Part shown: one piece after another, positions 25,474 to 34,007 of the stretch | Layout of the letters: every line of letters starts with the position of its first letter | How positions within the stretch are numbered: the stretch's first letter is position 1 | DNA from: Crossiella sp. S99.2 | Lineage (GTDB): Bacteria; Actinomycetota; Actinomycetes; Mycobacteriales; Pseudonocardiaceae | DNA length: 64,000 nucleotides | Assembly (NCBI RefSeq): GCF_023094165.1 | Contig: NZ_JALMDK010000008.1 | Location: 62,001-126,000 of the forward strand | Direction of reading: 5' to 3' | The notes under the pieces: generated by a model | The model's input: the letters and a program-made list of their open reading frames with translations, nothing else | What the model was told of the DNA's origin: nothing | Database searches by the model: none | Program-made: the position numbers and the translations under genes

Positions 25474-26674
25474 CGCCCTGTACTTGCTGTGCGGGCTCGG
25501 TCCGCTATTGCTGGTGGCCTACAAGTACCGGGCCGCGATCCTGGCTCCGACTCGGTACAAGCCCATGATTCAGGCCATCTGCATCGGCTCGCTGTGCGCC
25601 GCCATCTCGTTCGCGCTCTCCTCGCCGGCCGCGGGCGCCTACATCAACACCCTGACCGGTGTACCCAGCATCGCCGTTCTGTTCGTCTTCGTGCCCGGCC
25701 TGCTCTGGGCCTGCTTTGCCCAGGTCTCGATCGCCTACTGGCGCCACTCGCCGGACAGGGACAAGGCGTGGCGGGCGGCACGCCTTGTGCTCCTCGCCCA
25801 CGCCGCTGTGATCGTCGGCGAGATAACCCTGTTCGCGCTGGGAGCGCCCAACTCATCCCACCACGTCGACTTCACCAGCGCGTTTGCCGCGACCCCGTAC
25901 CTCGGCGAACTGATCCTGCTGCACTTCACCGCGTATACCATCGCGGTCACCATCGCGATCTACAACTGCTGGCAATGGGCCAATGGCACCACGGATTCGC
26001 AACGGTGGTTGCGGCGCGGGCTCAAGCTGATCGCGATCGGCTCCGTGTTCCCAGCCGTCCACGGCCTGGTCTACCTGTTCGCGGTGATCGGCATTCGGTT
26101 CGGTGCCGACCTCAGCTACTGGGGTGTGATCGTGGCACCGCGGATCGCCGGCCTCGGCGTGCCCGTGGGGTTGGTGGGTATGACGATCGCCGTATGGGGA
26201 CCGAGGATTCCCTTGCTGCGTCAGCGAATCTCCCGCTACCTCGGTGACCGGCGCGACTATCGCGAGCTACGCGTGCTGTGGCAGGTGCTTCGGCCGGTCG
26301 AGCCCAAGATGGTCCACCGCCCCCAGACGCTACGGGATCGGCTGAGCCTGCGAACACGGCTGTTGTGGCGTCTCATGGAGATCCACGACTGGCTGCACCA
26401 ACTCAGCCCGTACCGCGATCCGCGGCTTGCACCTGTTGTCGCGCAACGCGGCCAGGCAGCTGATCTGTCCACCGAGGACAGCATGGCGCGCGCGGAGGCG
26501 GCGGAGATCCGGGCCGCGATCGAGGCCAAGCACACCGGAACCAGGGCCGACGCCGTGCTCGAACAGGTCGATGCTCCCACCAACACCAAGCGTGCCTTCG
26601 CGAGTGAACGAGCGCGACTGGTCCTCATCTCGCGCGCCATCGCCGAACTGTCGAGTAGCCCGAAACCCGCCTGA
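25466..26674 (+). CDS. DUF6545 (MAB_1171c-like) integral membrane protein
   Basis: The 402-residue protein has about seven hydrophobic segments in its first 240 residues (for example LCGLGPLLLVAY, GVPSIAVLFVFVPGLLWACF, YTIAVTIAIYNCW) and a long cytoplasmic C-terminal region with a basic helical part (YRELRVLWQVLRPVEPKM). This is the layout of the family sometimes named MAB_1171c putative transporter. Transport has not been shown. It overlaps the peptidase gene upstream, placing it in the same transcript. Confidence 0.8.
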   Translation: MSNALYLLCGLGPLLLVAYKYRAAILAPTRYKPMIQAICIGSLCAAISFALSSPAAGAYINTLTGVPSIAVLFVFVPGLLWACFAQVSIAYWRHSPDRDKAWRAARLVLLAHAAVIVGEITLFALGAPNSSHHVDFTSAFAATPYLGELILLHFTAYTIAVTIAIYNCWQWANGTTDSQRWLRRGLKLIAIGSVFPAVHGLVYLFAVIGIRFGADLSYWGVIVAPRIAGLGVPVGLVGMTIAVWGPRIPLLRQRISRYLGDRRDYRELRVLWQVLRPVEPKMVHRPQTLRDRLSLRTRLLWRLMEIHDWLHQLSPYRDPRLAPVVAQRGQAADLSTEDSMARAEAAEIRAAIEAKHTGTRADAVLEQVDAPTNTKRAFASERARLVLISRAIAELSSSPKPA

Positions 26675-26690
26675 CGGAGAGGGTGTTCGC

Positions 26691-28085
26691 ATGCCTGGGA
26701 AACCGATCCACGCCGTAGTCCTGGGCGGCGGGCTGGCGGGGATGCTCGCCGCGTCCGTGCTCACCGAGTTCGTCGACAAGGTCACGATCATCGAGCGCGA
26801 CCGGTTCCCCGACGGTCCCCTTGAACGCAAAGGCACTCCGCAGGGGGGCCATACCCACGTGCTGATCGCCGGCGGTGCGCACACCATCGAGCAGCTGCTG
26901 CCCGGCACCCTCGATACCCTTGCCGCCCACGGCGCCCAGCGCATCGGTCTGCCGAGCAGGTTCCTGGCCCTGGCCTCCCGCGGCTGGCTGCGGCGCTTCG
27001 ACGAGGCCCAGTTCCTGATCAGCTGTTCCCGTGCCCTGCTCGACTGGGTTGTCCGCGGCAAAGTCCTGCGGGACAAGAAGATCACCGTCCGCGAGGGCAC
27101 CGAGGCAGTCGGCCTGCTCGGCGACGCGCAGCGGATCACCGGAGCACAGCTACGCGACCGCGATACCCAAGCCGTCGAGCACCTCGATGCCGACTTCGTC
27201 ATCGACGCGACCGGGAACACCTCCCGCGCTCCGCGCTGGCTCGTCGACCTCGGCCTGCCCGAGGTCACCGAGGAGAAGATCGACCCGGACATCTTCTACT
27301 CCACCCGCTTCTATCGCGCCCCCGAAGGCGCTCGGGACAACTTCCCCGAGATCAATATCGCCTCCGACCCGATCACCAGCCCGGTGCTGCAGGCCGGCGT
27401 CCTGCTGCCCATCGAGGGCCACCGGTGGATCGTCACGCTGGTCGGCCCACGTTCAGCCAAGCCACCGGTTGACGACGAGGGCTTCGCCCGCTTCGCCAGG
27501 GACCTCCGCCACCCGGTCATCGCCGACCTCATCGCCCGCGCCGAACCGCTGACAGAACCGCGGCAGTACCGCATCCCCGGCAACCGCCGCCGGCACTACG
27601 AACAGATCAAGCCGTGGCCGACCAGCTTGGTCGTGCTCGGCGACGCGGCCTGCACCTTCAACCCCGTCTACGGCCACGGCATGGCCATCGCCGCCCGCTG
27701 CGCTCTCGCTCTCCAAGACGGCCTCCGGCGGCACGGGCTCGACCGCGGCGGCCCAATCGTCCAGCGGGCCGTTGCCCGCCAGACGGATCTGGCCTGGACG
27801 ATGGCCACCAGCCAGGATCTCCGCTACCCCAGCACCATCGGTCCCCGCCCCAGCCGCTTCTCCGGCATTGGCCAGGCATTTCTGAACCGACTTGCCTGGG
27901 CCGCCACCGGCCGCGCCGCGGTGGCCGCCGCGCAATTCGACGTCTACACCCTCTCGGCGTCCCCACTCCGGCTTCTGACACCGCAAGTCCTGCTCGGCGC
28001 TCTGCTCGGTCCAGGCCGTCCGCCCTTGACCGAGCCGCCCCTGACTGCGGAGGAGTGGCAGGTCGTCGGATCACCCCGGGGATGA
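26691..28085 (+). CDS. FAD-dependent monooxygenase-like oxidoreductase
   Basis: The 464-residue protein starts at ATG 26691 after GGAGAGGG. The dinucleotide-binding motif is VVLGGGLAGMLAA (about 7-19), followed by a typical Glu in TIIERDRFPDG. The second FAD contact, LVVLGDAACTFNPVYGHGM (about 313-331), is the GD motif of flavin hydroxylases. The NADPH-linked DG motif is not evident. It resembles class A flavin monooxygenases that act on small aromatic or polyketide-like substrates. It is 16 bp behind the DUF6545 gene, in the same operon. Confidence 0.82.
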   Translation: MPGKPIHAVVLGGGLAGMLAASVLTEFVDKVTIIERDRFPDGPLERKGTPQGGHTHVLIAGGAHTIEQLLPGTLDTLAAHGAQRIGLPSRFLALASRGWLRRFDEAQFLISCSRALLDWVVRGKVLRDKKITVREGTEAVGLLGDAQRITGAQLRDRDTQAVEHLDADFVIDATGNTSRAPRWLVDLGLPEVTEEKIDPDIFYSTRFYRAPEGARDNFPEINIASDPITSPVLQAGVLLPIEGHRWIVTLVGPRSAKPPVDDEGFARFARDLRHPVIADLIARAEPLTEPRQYRIPGNRRRHYEQIKPWPTSLVVLGDAACTFNPVYGHGMAIAARCALALQDGLRRHGLDRGGPIVQRAVARQTDLAWTMATSQDLRYPSTIGPRPSRFSGIGQAFLNRLAWAATGRAAVAAAQFDVYTLSASPLRLLTPQVLLGALLGPGRPPLTEPPLTAEEWQVVGSPRG

Positions 28086-28162
28086 GGCAGTCGATCACCG
28101 CTCTCCACCTGGGGCGCCAGGAGAAGTTCGATTGGCCGCGATGTTGAAGACGGGAGCTTGCC

Positions 28163-29053
28163 GTGCAACACCTGGAGTTCGCGTGGTTCGAGGTCACCGG
28201 AAAATGCCAGCTGGAGTGCGAGCACTGCTACGCCGACTCCGGCCCGAAGAGCACCAACGGCACCATGCGCCCCGAGGACTGGACTCGGGTGATCGACGAA
28301 GTCGCGCAACTCGGCGGGAGAATGGTCCAGTTCATCGGCGGCGAGCCAGCGCTTCACCCCGGGCTGCCCGAGATGGTGAACCAGGCCCGCGGCCGTGGGC
28401 TGGAGGTCGAGGTCTTCTCTAACCTGGTGCACGTGCCGCCGCAGCTCTGGAAGGTCCTCGCCCAACCCGGCGTGCGCCTGGCCACCAGCTACTACTCCGA
28501 CCGCCCCGGCGAACACGCCGCGATCACCCGCCGACGCGGCAGCCACCCGCGAACCAAGACCAACATCATCGAGGCCCTGCGCCGCTCGATCCCGCTGCGC
28601 GTCGGGTTGATCGACGTGCGGGACGGCCAGCGAGTCGAGCAGGCCCGCGCCGAACTCGCCGAGCTGGGCGTCACCGACATCGGCGTGGACCACCTGCGCC
28701 AGGTCGGCCGCGGCGTGCGGGACCGCACCCCGAGCATGGACCAGCTCTGCGGCCACTGCGCCCGCGGACAAGTCGCCATCTCCCCGGACGGCTCGGTGTG
28801 GCCATGCGTGTTCTCCCGGTGGATGCCGGTCGGCAACGTCAGGATGAACAGCCTCGCCGACATCCTCACCAGCCCGGCCATGGCCGAGGCCACCCAGACC
28901 TTGGAGGCCCACTTCGCCACCCGGGGCACCTCGGGGTTGTGCGACCCGAAGTGCGGCCCAAGCTGCGGACCCGCTTGCCGACCCCACTGCTGGCCCACCG
29001 GCAACGGGCCGTGCACGCCCAAGGGTGGCTGCCAACCCAACTACGACGCCTAG
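28163..29053 (+). CDS. Radical SAM enzyme with Cys-ladder C-terminus
   Basis: The 296-residue protein (GTG with GGGAG 6 bases upstream) has the radical SAM cluster motif CQLECEHC (Cys 15, 19, 22), the GGEP motif (about 58-61) and a SPASM-like region LCGHCARG...VWPCVF (about 195-216). The tail from about 257 has Cys at regular three-residue spacing (CDPKCGPSCGPACRPHC) and then further CP/CQ repeats, suggesting an auxiliary iron-sulfur or metal site. A substrate is not known. No obvious precursor peptide was found beside it. The ATPase and kinase-like genes follow with 7-bp and overlapping spacing, so the three should work together. Confidence 0.85.
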   Translation: MQHLEFAWFEVTGKCQLECEHCYADSGPKSTNGTMRPEDWTRVIDEVAQLGGRMVQFIGGEPALHPGLPEMVNQARGRGLEVEVFSNLVHVPPQLWKVLAQPGVRLATSYYSDRPGEHAAITRRRGSHPRTKTNIIEALRRSIPLRVGLIDVRDGQRVEQARAELAELGVTDIGVDHLRQVGRGVRDRTPSMDQLCGHCARGQVAISPDGSVWPCVFSRWMPVGNVRMNSLADILTSPAMAEATQTLEAHFATRGTSGLCDPKCGPSCGPACRPHCWPTGNGPCTPKGGCQPNYDA

Positions 29054-29060
29054 GAGAACG

Positions 29061-29804
29061 GTGTTCGTCCGCCGCGCCTACATCCCCGACGGCCTGCAAC
29101 CCGACGACCACGAGGACTGGCCGTTCACCGTGCCGTGCGTGTCCCAGCTGGCCAAGGAGGGCCTGACCTTCACCCACCCGGTCACCTTCCTCGTCGGCGG
29201 CAACGGCACCGGCAAGTCCACCCTGGCCGAGGCCATCGCCGAAGGCTTCCGGCTGGACTCGCAGGGCGGACGGGCCGCGGCCAAGACCGGCCGGCCGAAC
29301 CCGGTGAAGACCCCGCTCGGCGAGGTCCTCCGCCTGGAGACCACCGCCCAGGGCGCGCGCATGCTCAGCGGCCCCCGGGTGAAGAAGAAGGGCTTCTTCC
29401 TGCGCGCGGAGACCGCCTTCAGCATGACCGAGAACCTCGGCGGCGTCCCCGGCTACTGGGATGAGGACACCGCGGCGCTGAGCCACGGCGAGGGCTTCCT
29501 GGCCGTCTTCGCCGCCATGTTCCGCGACCCGGGCTTCTACGTCCTGGACGAACCCGAGGCCGCGCTGTCCTTCGACTCCACCCTGCAACTGGTCGCGCTC
29601 CTGCACCAGCTCGGCCAGACCGGAGCCCAGGTCGTGTGCGCCACCCACTCACCGATCCTGGCCTCCGTGCCCGGGGCGGACATCGTCGAAGTCGGCGAGC
29701 ACGGCTTCCACCGGGTGCGATGGGATCAGCTGGAGCTGGTCGACCACTGGCGCCGCTACATGAACAACCCCGACAGCTACCTGCGTCACCTCACCGAGTC
29801 ATGA
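29061..29804 (+). CDS. AAA/ABC-type ATPase
   Basis: The 247-residue product starts at GTG 29061, 7 bases after the radical SAM stop with GGAG between. It has Walker A GGNGTGKST (about 46-54), an ABC signature-like LSHGEGFLAVF, Walker B FYVLDEPEAALSF and H-loop CATHSPIL. The fold is the compact AAA_21/ABC type rather than a membrane transporter, because no membrane-domain partner is nearby. Its stop overlaps the next gene start, so expression is coupled. Confidence 0.82.
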   Translation: MFVRRAYIPDGLQPDDHEDWPFTVPCVSQLAKEGLTFTHPVTFLVGGNGTGKSTLAEAIAEGFRLDSQGGRAAAKTGRPNPVKTPLGEVLRLETTAQGARMLSGPRVKKKGFFLRAETAFSMTENLGGVPGYWDEDTAALSHGEGFLAVFAAMFRDPGFYVLDEPEAALSFDSTLQLVALLHQLGQTGAQVVCATHSPILASVPGADIVEVGEHGFHRVRWDQLELVDHWRRYMNNPDSYLRHLTES

Positions 29805-30655
29805 ACCATCCCGGCCTGACCCCCGAGCCGGAGACCGACCCGGACGCGAAGTTCCGCAACTGGATGCGGCTCAACCTCGCCCGTGCCGCCGAGGAGTTCG
29901 ACCTGACTGTCACCGGCAACCCGGTCTTCGGGTGGCGGCTGCGCTCCGTCGGCGCCCGTGCCGAGGGACCGGCTGGACCGCGGTGGCTGCGCGTGGCCAG
30001 CTCCGAGGTGGAGTGGGCCCGCGGACCGGCCTGGACCGGCAACGTCGATGCGAACAGCTTCGACGGCATTCCCAAGCCCACCGTGCTGGCCAGCACTGAA
30101 TGGACCGAGTGGGACTGGCGCACCCAGCGCGCCGAGGTCATGCCGCTGCTGAACGGACTTCCTTGCTCGCCGACCGACGTCCTCCACCGAGATGTCAACC
30201 TCGCCAACGCCTGGTGGGCAAACCTCCATCGATCCGTTGACCGGCTGGCCGCGACCCCCACCGAACGAGTGCATGCCGACCAGGACAAGATCGACGCCAG
30301 ACTACGCAAGGCGTTCGGCGACCATGTCGTCATCCAGGTTGAGCAGTGGGAAACCGTCCACGGTGACCTGCACTGGGCCAACCTGCTCAGCCCCGAACTG
30401 GTCATCCTGGACTGGGAGTCCTGGGGCCGCGGCCCGGTCGGCACGGACGCGGCAACGTTGTACTGCTACAGCCTGCTCATACCCAGCGCGGCCCGCACCG
30501 TGCACGAGGTCTTCGCGGACGTGCTCGACACTCCCGCCGGACGGGTCGCGCAGCTCTGCGTCGGCGCACGCCTGCTCAACCGCGCCGCCCAAGGCGATCA
30601 CCCGGAACTCGTCAAACCACTCACTCACCATCTGGACGAGCTGTTGTCGCGGTAG
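29801..30655 (+). CDS. Aminoglycoside-phosphotransferase-like kinase
   Basis: The 284-residue protein has the phosphotransferase catalytic loop VHGDLHWANLL (about 186-196) and metal-binding ILDWESWG (about 203-210), characteristic of the APH/choline kinase superfamily. The N-terminal lobe is less typical and the usual ATP-binding loop cannot be pointed out. It overlaps the ATPase gene. Kinases of this superfamily phosphorylate small molecules, including antibiotics, but nothing shows an antibiotic substrate here; with a radical SAM enzyme and ATPase it more likely modifies an unknown metabolite or peptide. Confidence 0.72.
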   Translation: MNHPGLTPEPETDPDAKFRNWMRLNLARAAEEFDLTVTGNPVFGWRLRSVGARAEGPAGPRWLRVASSEVEWARGPAWTGNVDANSFDGIPKPTVLASTEWTEWDWRTQRAEVMPLLNGLPCSPTDVLHRDVNLANAWWANLHRSVDRLAATPTERVHADQDKIDARLRKAFGDHVVIQVEQWETVHGDLHWANLLSPELVILDWESWGRGPVGTDAATLYCYSLLIPSAARTVHEVFADVLDTPAGRVAQLCVGARLLNRAAQGDHPELVKPLTHHLDELLSR

Positions 30656-30683
30656 CGGCGGTTCTCCTCTGCGCTGAAGTCAG

Positions 30684-31244
30684 CTACTCCGGTGAGTCGA
30701 TCGAGCGCGGAGCACGGAAGTCCCACAGCCGCAACAGCGACCGGCGGGCAACGAAGGTCGCGACCAGTGAGGCGTCAGGTGCAAGCCAGCCGACAACCGT
30801 GGCCGCCAGCGCCCAACCCCACTGCCAGCCGGAGGCGGTCAGCTCGACGGTCGCCAGCAACGGCAGCGGCAGCGTGACAAGGCGGAACGCCCACGCACCG
30901 ACGTTGGTGAGTTCGTCCAGGTTGACATTCCTCGGCTTGGGCTCCGGCCGACGGTCGGCCTTCAACAGCGGGCCGGTACGCCGGGACAGCAATATGAGGA
31001 GCGTGAAAGCCATTGCACACCAGGACACAACAGCAAGCACCAAGCCCCAGCCGGTGAGGATGCTGAGTGCGTTCACGGCCAGCCACAGCACGACGAGGAA
31101 GGCGAGCACCGCCACCACCGTCGGCACCACGGTGGCCAGCGCCAACTTGAAGGTGAGCGCGGCGAACACGCGGTTTGCCGTACCTTCAGCCGCATCCTCG
31201 GCGGAGTCCCGCCACCGGCCGGATGGGTCATGGTAGTAGTTCAT
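30684..31244 (-). CDS. Four-helix membrane protein
   Basis: The 186-residue product has hydrophobic segments at about 27-55 (LALATVVPTVVAVLAFLVVL), 62-82, 115-135 and 140-158, and charged ends. The N-terminus MNYYHDPSGRWRDSAEDA is polar and begins in the cytoplasm. No family recognised. It is convergent with the kinase-like gene (29-bp gap). Confidence 0.65.
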   Translation of the reverse strand: MNYYHDPSGRWRDSAEDAAEGTANRVFAALTFKLALATVVPTVVAVLAFLVVLWLAVNALSILTGWGLVLAVVSWCAMAFTLLILLSRRTGPLLKADRRPEPKPRNVNLDELTNVGAWAFRLVTLPLPLLATVELTASGWQWGWALAATVVGWLAPDASLVATFVARRSLLRLWDFRAPRSIDSPE

Positions 31245-31375
31245 CGTGTAGCTTCCTTAGCAGTCACTTCGGGCAGACATCATTGGCGTGTAAAGGTTTT
31301 GTTCTCTCATGGCTGCGGACCAGCTTCGCTGAGACCGAGCACAGTGCGTACTGGAGGCGCCTGGGAACGGGGACT

Positions 31376-32431
31376 TCATGCCGGATTCCATTGCAGTGCC
31401 TCACTGGCGATGATCGTGGCGAACTCGCGAACCTGGTCCTCGGTCACCTTGGCGGGCAGGCTGATCGCCAACATGGTGTCCACCACTGCCCGAGCGCGAA
31501 GGCATGGTTGCTCGACGTAGGCACTGAAGGCGGGTACCTGGTCTGCTGAGGTCAGCCCGTAGGTGCCCACGCTGTTGGGTACTCCGCGGACCGCCAGGTG
31601 GGCGCAGAACTCCCGTGGGGCTGGCATGTCCAGGTGTGCCAGCAGGCTGTGCCCGTTCCAGCTCTCCGGTCCCGCGGCGTACGGGATGACCAACCCGGAT
31701 GCGCCAAGAAGGTGCTTGGTCAGCAACAGGGTCCGCCGTGCCTGATCGCGAAGCGTCTCGTCCAAGTCGGCCAGCTTGGCTCGGGCGATGGCGGCCAGCG
31801 GGTTGGCGAGGCGGTAGCTGTTGCCCGGCACCGCGGGCGTGGTTGTTGCAGTGGCCGGATCCTGGCCGTGCTGGCGGAGCGTGCGGCAGGCCCCGGCGAA
31901 CTCGATGTCGTGGGTCAGCAGGAATCCACCCTCACCGGAGTCCAGGAGGTTGCCCGCACGAGTGGAGAAGCACCCGATGTCCCCCAAGGTCCCCGCAGGC
32001 GCGCCGTCGATGTTGGTGCCGATGGCCTGGCTGGCGTCCTCGATCACCCGTAGGCCGTGGGCACCGGCGAACTCGACTGTGCGCTGGGCGTCTCCGGTAC
32101 GGCCCCACTGGTGCACCAACATCACGGCCTTGGACAGCACGGTGATCTTGGCTTCCATGTCCGCCAGGTCCAGCCCGGCGCCGCTGGGTCCGCAGTCGAC
32201 GAAGACCGGCCGCGCGCCGACATCGAGCACCGGTGCCACCGAACTCGCCGGAGCCAGCGCGGGCACCAGGACTTCGTCACCGGTGCCGATTCCCAACGCG
32301 GCCAGGGCGAGGTGGATCGCCACGGTGCCACTGGAGACCGCAACCGCGTGCGGCACTTGGAATCGAATAGCCAGCTCCCGCTCGTACCGGTCCATCTCGG
32401 ACCGGCAACTCGCATCCGGCATCGCACCCAC
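31376..32431 (-). CDS. DegT/StrS-family protein lacking the PLP lysine
   Basis: The 351-residue protein is clearly of the DegT/DnrJ/EryC1/StrS aminotransferase family: SSGTVAIHLALAALGIGTGDEVL (about 33-55 begins the motif), an EDASQAIG box (131-138) with the ring-nitrogen Asp, and a GEGG motif (166-169). At the position where family members hold the PLP-binding Lys (KNL..GEGG) this protein has Gly160 (RAGNLLDSGEGG). A Schiff base with PLP cannot form there, so it is either a non-catalytic homologue, a differently acting enzyme, or inactive. Pathway unknown. No sugar biosynthesis genes are nearby. Confidence 0.8.
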   Translation of the reverse strand: MGAMPDASCRSEMDRYERELAIRFQVPHAVAVSSGTVAIHLALAALGIGTGDEVLVPALAPASSVAPVLDVGARPVFVDCGPSGAGLDLADMEAKITVLSKAVMLVHQWGRTGDAQRTVEFAGAHGLRVIEDASQAIGTNIDGAPAGTLGDIGCFSTRAGNLLDSGEGGFLLTHDIEFAGACRTLRQHGQDPATATTTPAVPGNSYRLANPLAAIARAKLADLDETLRDQARRTLLLTKHLLGASGLVIPYAAGPESWNGHSLLAHLDMPAPREFCAHLAVRGVPNSVGTYGLTSADQVPAFSAYVEQPCLRARAVVDTMLAISLPAKVTEDQVREFATIIASEALQWNPA

Positions 32432-32662
32432 AACCTCTTGGTATAGAAGGAAAATCGACTGATCTGATTCAGATCAGGGCTATCGGCAGGGTCAGCTACG
32501 GCCTACGCGCCGATTCCGTAGACACGCAGACAATGACTCCGCCGCTACTCCGATCGGGCCGCCACGGCCGCACCTGTCGTGGACGGTCACCTGCCCGCGT
32601 TGGCGACTTCGCGAACACCACCAGGTCCAACTCGACATCGCCCGCCGCGCGGCCTACCCGTC

Positions 32663-33094
32663 TCACCGCGCACGTCCAGCTGCACGCCGAGCCCGGACCT
32701 GGTCCTTCATGTACTCGACCAGTTCGTCCAGCACCGCGGCATGACGCTGCACGAGCGCGGCGAAGTCGGGATCGTCGATCGCTGGGGAGAGCGGTCCTCG
32801 CCTGGTCGTGCGATTCTGCTGAGCAAAGCGGGCTTCTAAAATCTCCAGGTGGGTCTGGCCGCGCAGGTAGCCGCACACCACGTTCTCGTAGGCAGAGCCC
32901 ACCTCCTGGGTCGCCTCGGCGAGCGCGATGTACAGCGGGTCGTAGTCCACCTGTCCTTGGAAGGCCCACTCCACTCCCGCGCAGATCTTCACCAAGTCGG
33001 TCAGCACCAGTTGCAGTGGTGCGAACATAGGCGGCAGGCCGTCGACGATCGCGGTCGCGCGTCTGCGGTCGGCACGGCTGGGGTTGCGGATCAC
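32663..33094 (-). CDS. Hypothetical small helical protein
   Basis: The GTG at 33094 overlaps the RbpA-like stop by 4 bases (GTGA). The 143-residue product is helical, with segments LQLVLTDLVKICAGVEWAF and YENVVCGYLRGQTHLEILEAR, and a basic C-terminus (RARRAAGRAR). No family recognised. It ends the minus-strand chain of small genes that starts near 37147. Confidence 0.65.
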   Translation of the reverse strand: MIRNPSRADRRRATAIVDGLPPMFAPLQLVLTDLVKICAGVEWAFQGQVDYDPLYIALAEATQEVGSAYENVVCGYLRGQTHLEILEARFAQQNRTTRRGPLSPAIDDPDFAALVQRHAAVLDELVEYMKDQVRARRAAGRAR

Positions 33095-33495
33095 GGGGTC
33101 TCCCGGGGCAGGATGCACAGGCTGGCCAGAAGCGCTTCCTGGGCTCGGATTTCCTCCGGCACAGGGAGGTTCCGTGTCCGGCGGCGCAGATTCAGTCGTT
33201 CGTTCAATAGTTGCTCCAGCTGCGGGATACTGCGGCGCTCCAGCAGCATGTCCCACGGGGTCCGTGGCGGCTTGGCCGGTCTGGATGGCGGCTTGGCGCC
33301 GACCGCTGGTGACTCGGTGCTGTGCGTACGGCACTCCCATGTGGACGGTGGGTCCGCCTCGTCGGCGAAGGGCACCACGAACTCGTGACCACGCGGACAG
33401 AGGTAGCTGACCGCTTGCCGCGCAGCAGCCTCGTTCCAGCGCCCGGGGACGGGAGGGCGGGACTTGTTGCCGCGGTGGACCTTCGTTGATGTCAC
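33091..33495 (-). CDS. RbpA-like RNA polymerase-binding protein
   Basis: The 134-residue protein resembles RbpA, the actinobacterial factor that binds RNA polymerase and the principal sigma factor. It has a zinc-ribbon start CPRGHEFVVPFADEAD (about 33-48), a WECRTH segment, and the C-terminal sigma-interaction region PPRTPWDMLLERRSIPQLEQ (about 76-95), which matches RbpA closely. The second zinc pair, usually CxxC, reads CRTH, so one Cys is replaced by His. Genomes normally have their own chromosomal RbpA, so this is an accessory copy. It overlaps genes on both sides. Confidence 0.85.
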   Translation of the reverse strand: MTSTKVHRGNKSRPPVPGRWNEAAARQAVSYLCPRGHEFVVPFADEADPPSTWECRTHSTESPAVGAKPPSRPAKPPRTPWDMLLERRSIPQLEQLLNERLNLRRRTRNLPVPEEIRAQEALLASLCILPRETP

Positions 33496-33788
33496 GGCTT
33501 GTCGGTCCCGTCCGGGTTCTGGACGTAGAAGTCGCCGATCGCCATAAGAGCCTTGTGCGCCAACGAGATTCCGTACGCGGCACGACCGACCTGGATTCGG
33601 ATGTCCGGCGGGAGGCTGGGCAAGACCGCCACCAGCCGAATCTGGACATCCTCGGGAAAGCTGTCCGGGCCGAACAGCTCGCTGAGGTCGATGACCTCGC
33701 CGCGCTCGTCAGGGTGGTTCGGCTGCGGATGCAGTGGGTGCACCGCGGCCAGTCTGGACTGTGGGCGGTTGGGGTTGCCGGGTTTCAC
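33492..33788 (-). CDS. Hypothetical protein preceding the RbpA-like gene
   Basis: The 98-residue protein has a charged N-terminus and a helical C-terminal half (FPEDVQIRLVAVLPSLPPDIR, then AAYGISLAHKALMAIGDFYV). Its stop overlaps the RbpA-like start by 4 bases, indicating translational coupling. No family recognised. Confidence 0.65.
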   Translation of the reverse strand: MKPGNPNRPQSRLAAVHPLHPQPNHPDERGEVIDLSELFGPDSFPEDVQIRLVAVLPSLPPDIRIQVGRAAYGISLAHKALMAIGDFYVQNPDGTDKP

Positions 33789-33815
33789 GTGTGCTCCTGA
33801 AAGATGATCAATTGC

Positions 33816-34007
33816 TCAATGGCTGCCGCTGTTGCCGGTGTCCATCGGTTTCTCGCGGGCCCGCTGGCACTGCGGGCAGGGCCCGACCGCGGGAGTGCCG
33901 CCCGGGGAGAACGCCTGGCCGCACCAGGCGATGACCTGGCCCGAGTCGAGCCTGGTGCGGATCTGGTGTTCGTAGCCCCCGCCGACCGGGACCGCGGTCC
34001 CGTTCAT
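33816..34007 (-). CDS. Small zinc-ribbon protein
   Basis: ATG 34007 overlaps the upstream stop codon (ATGA), giving a 63-residue protein. It has WCGQAF followed by CPQC (CPQCQRAREK), the layout of a small zinc ribbon whose partner Cys is in VIAWCGQ. The reading frame stays open further upstream, with extra Cys residues, but the 4-base overlap favours the short form. Likely DNA- or RNA-binding, as for similar small proteins on actinobacterial elements. Confidence 0.55.
   Translation of the reverse strand: MNGTAVPVGGGYEHQIRTRLDSGQVIAWCGQAFSPGGTPAVGPCPQCQRAREKPMDTGNSGSH

Noticed and set aside
28086..28162. RiPP precursor peptide upstream of the radical SAM gene
   Set aside because: The 77-bp gap does not contain a ribosome-site-led peptide with a Cys- or Gly-rich core.
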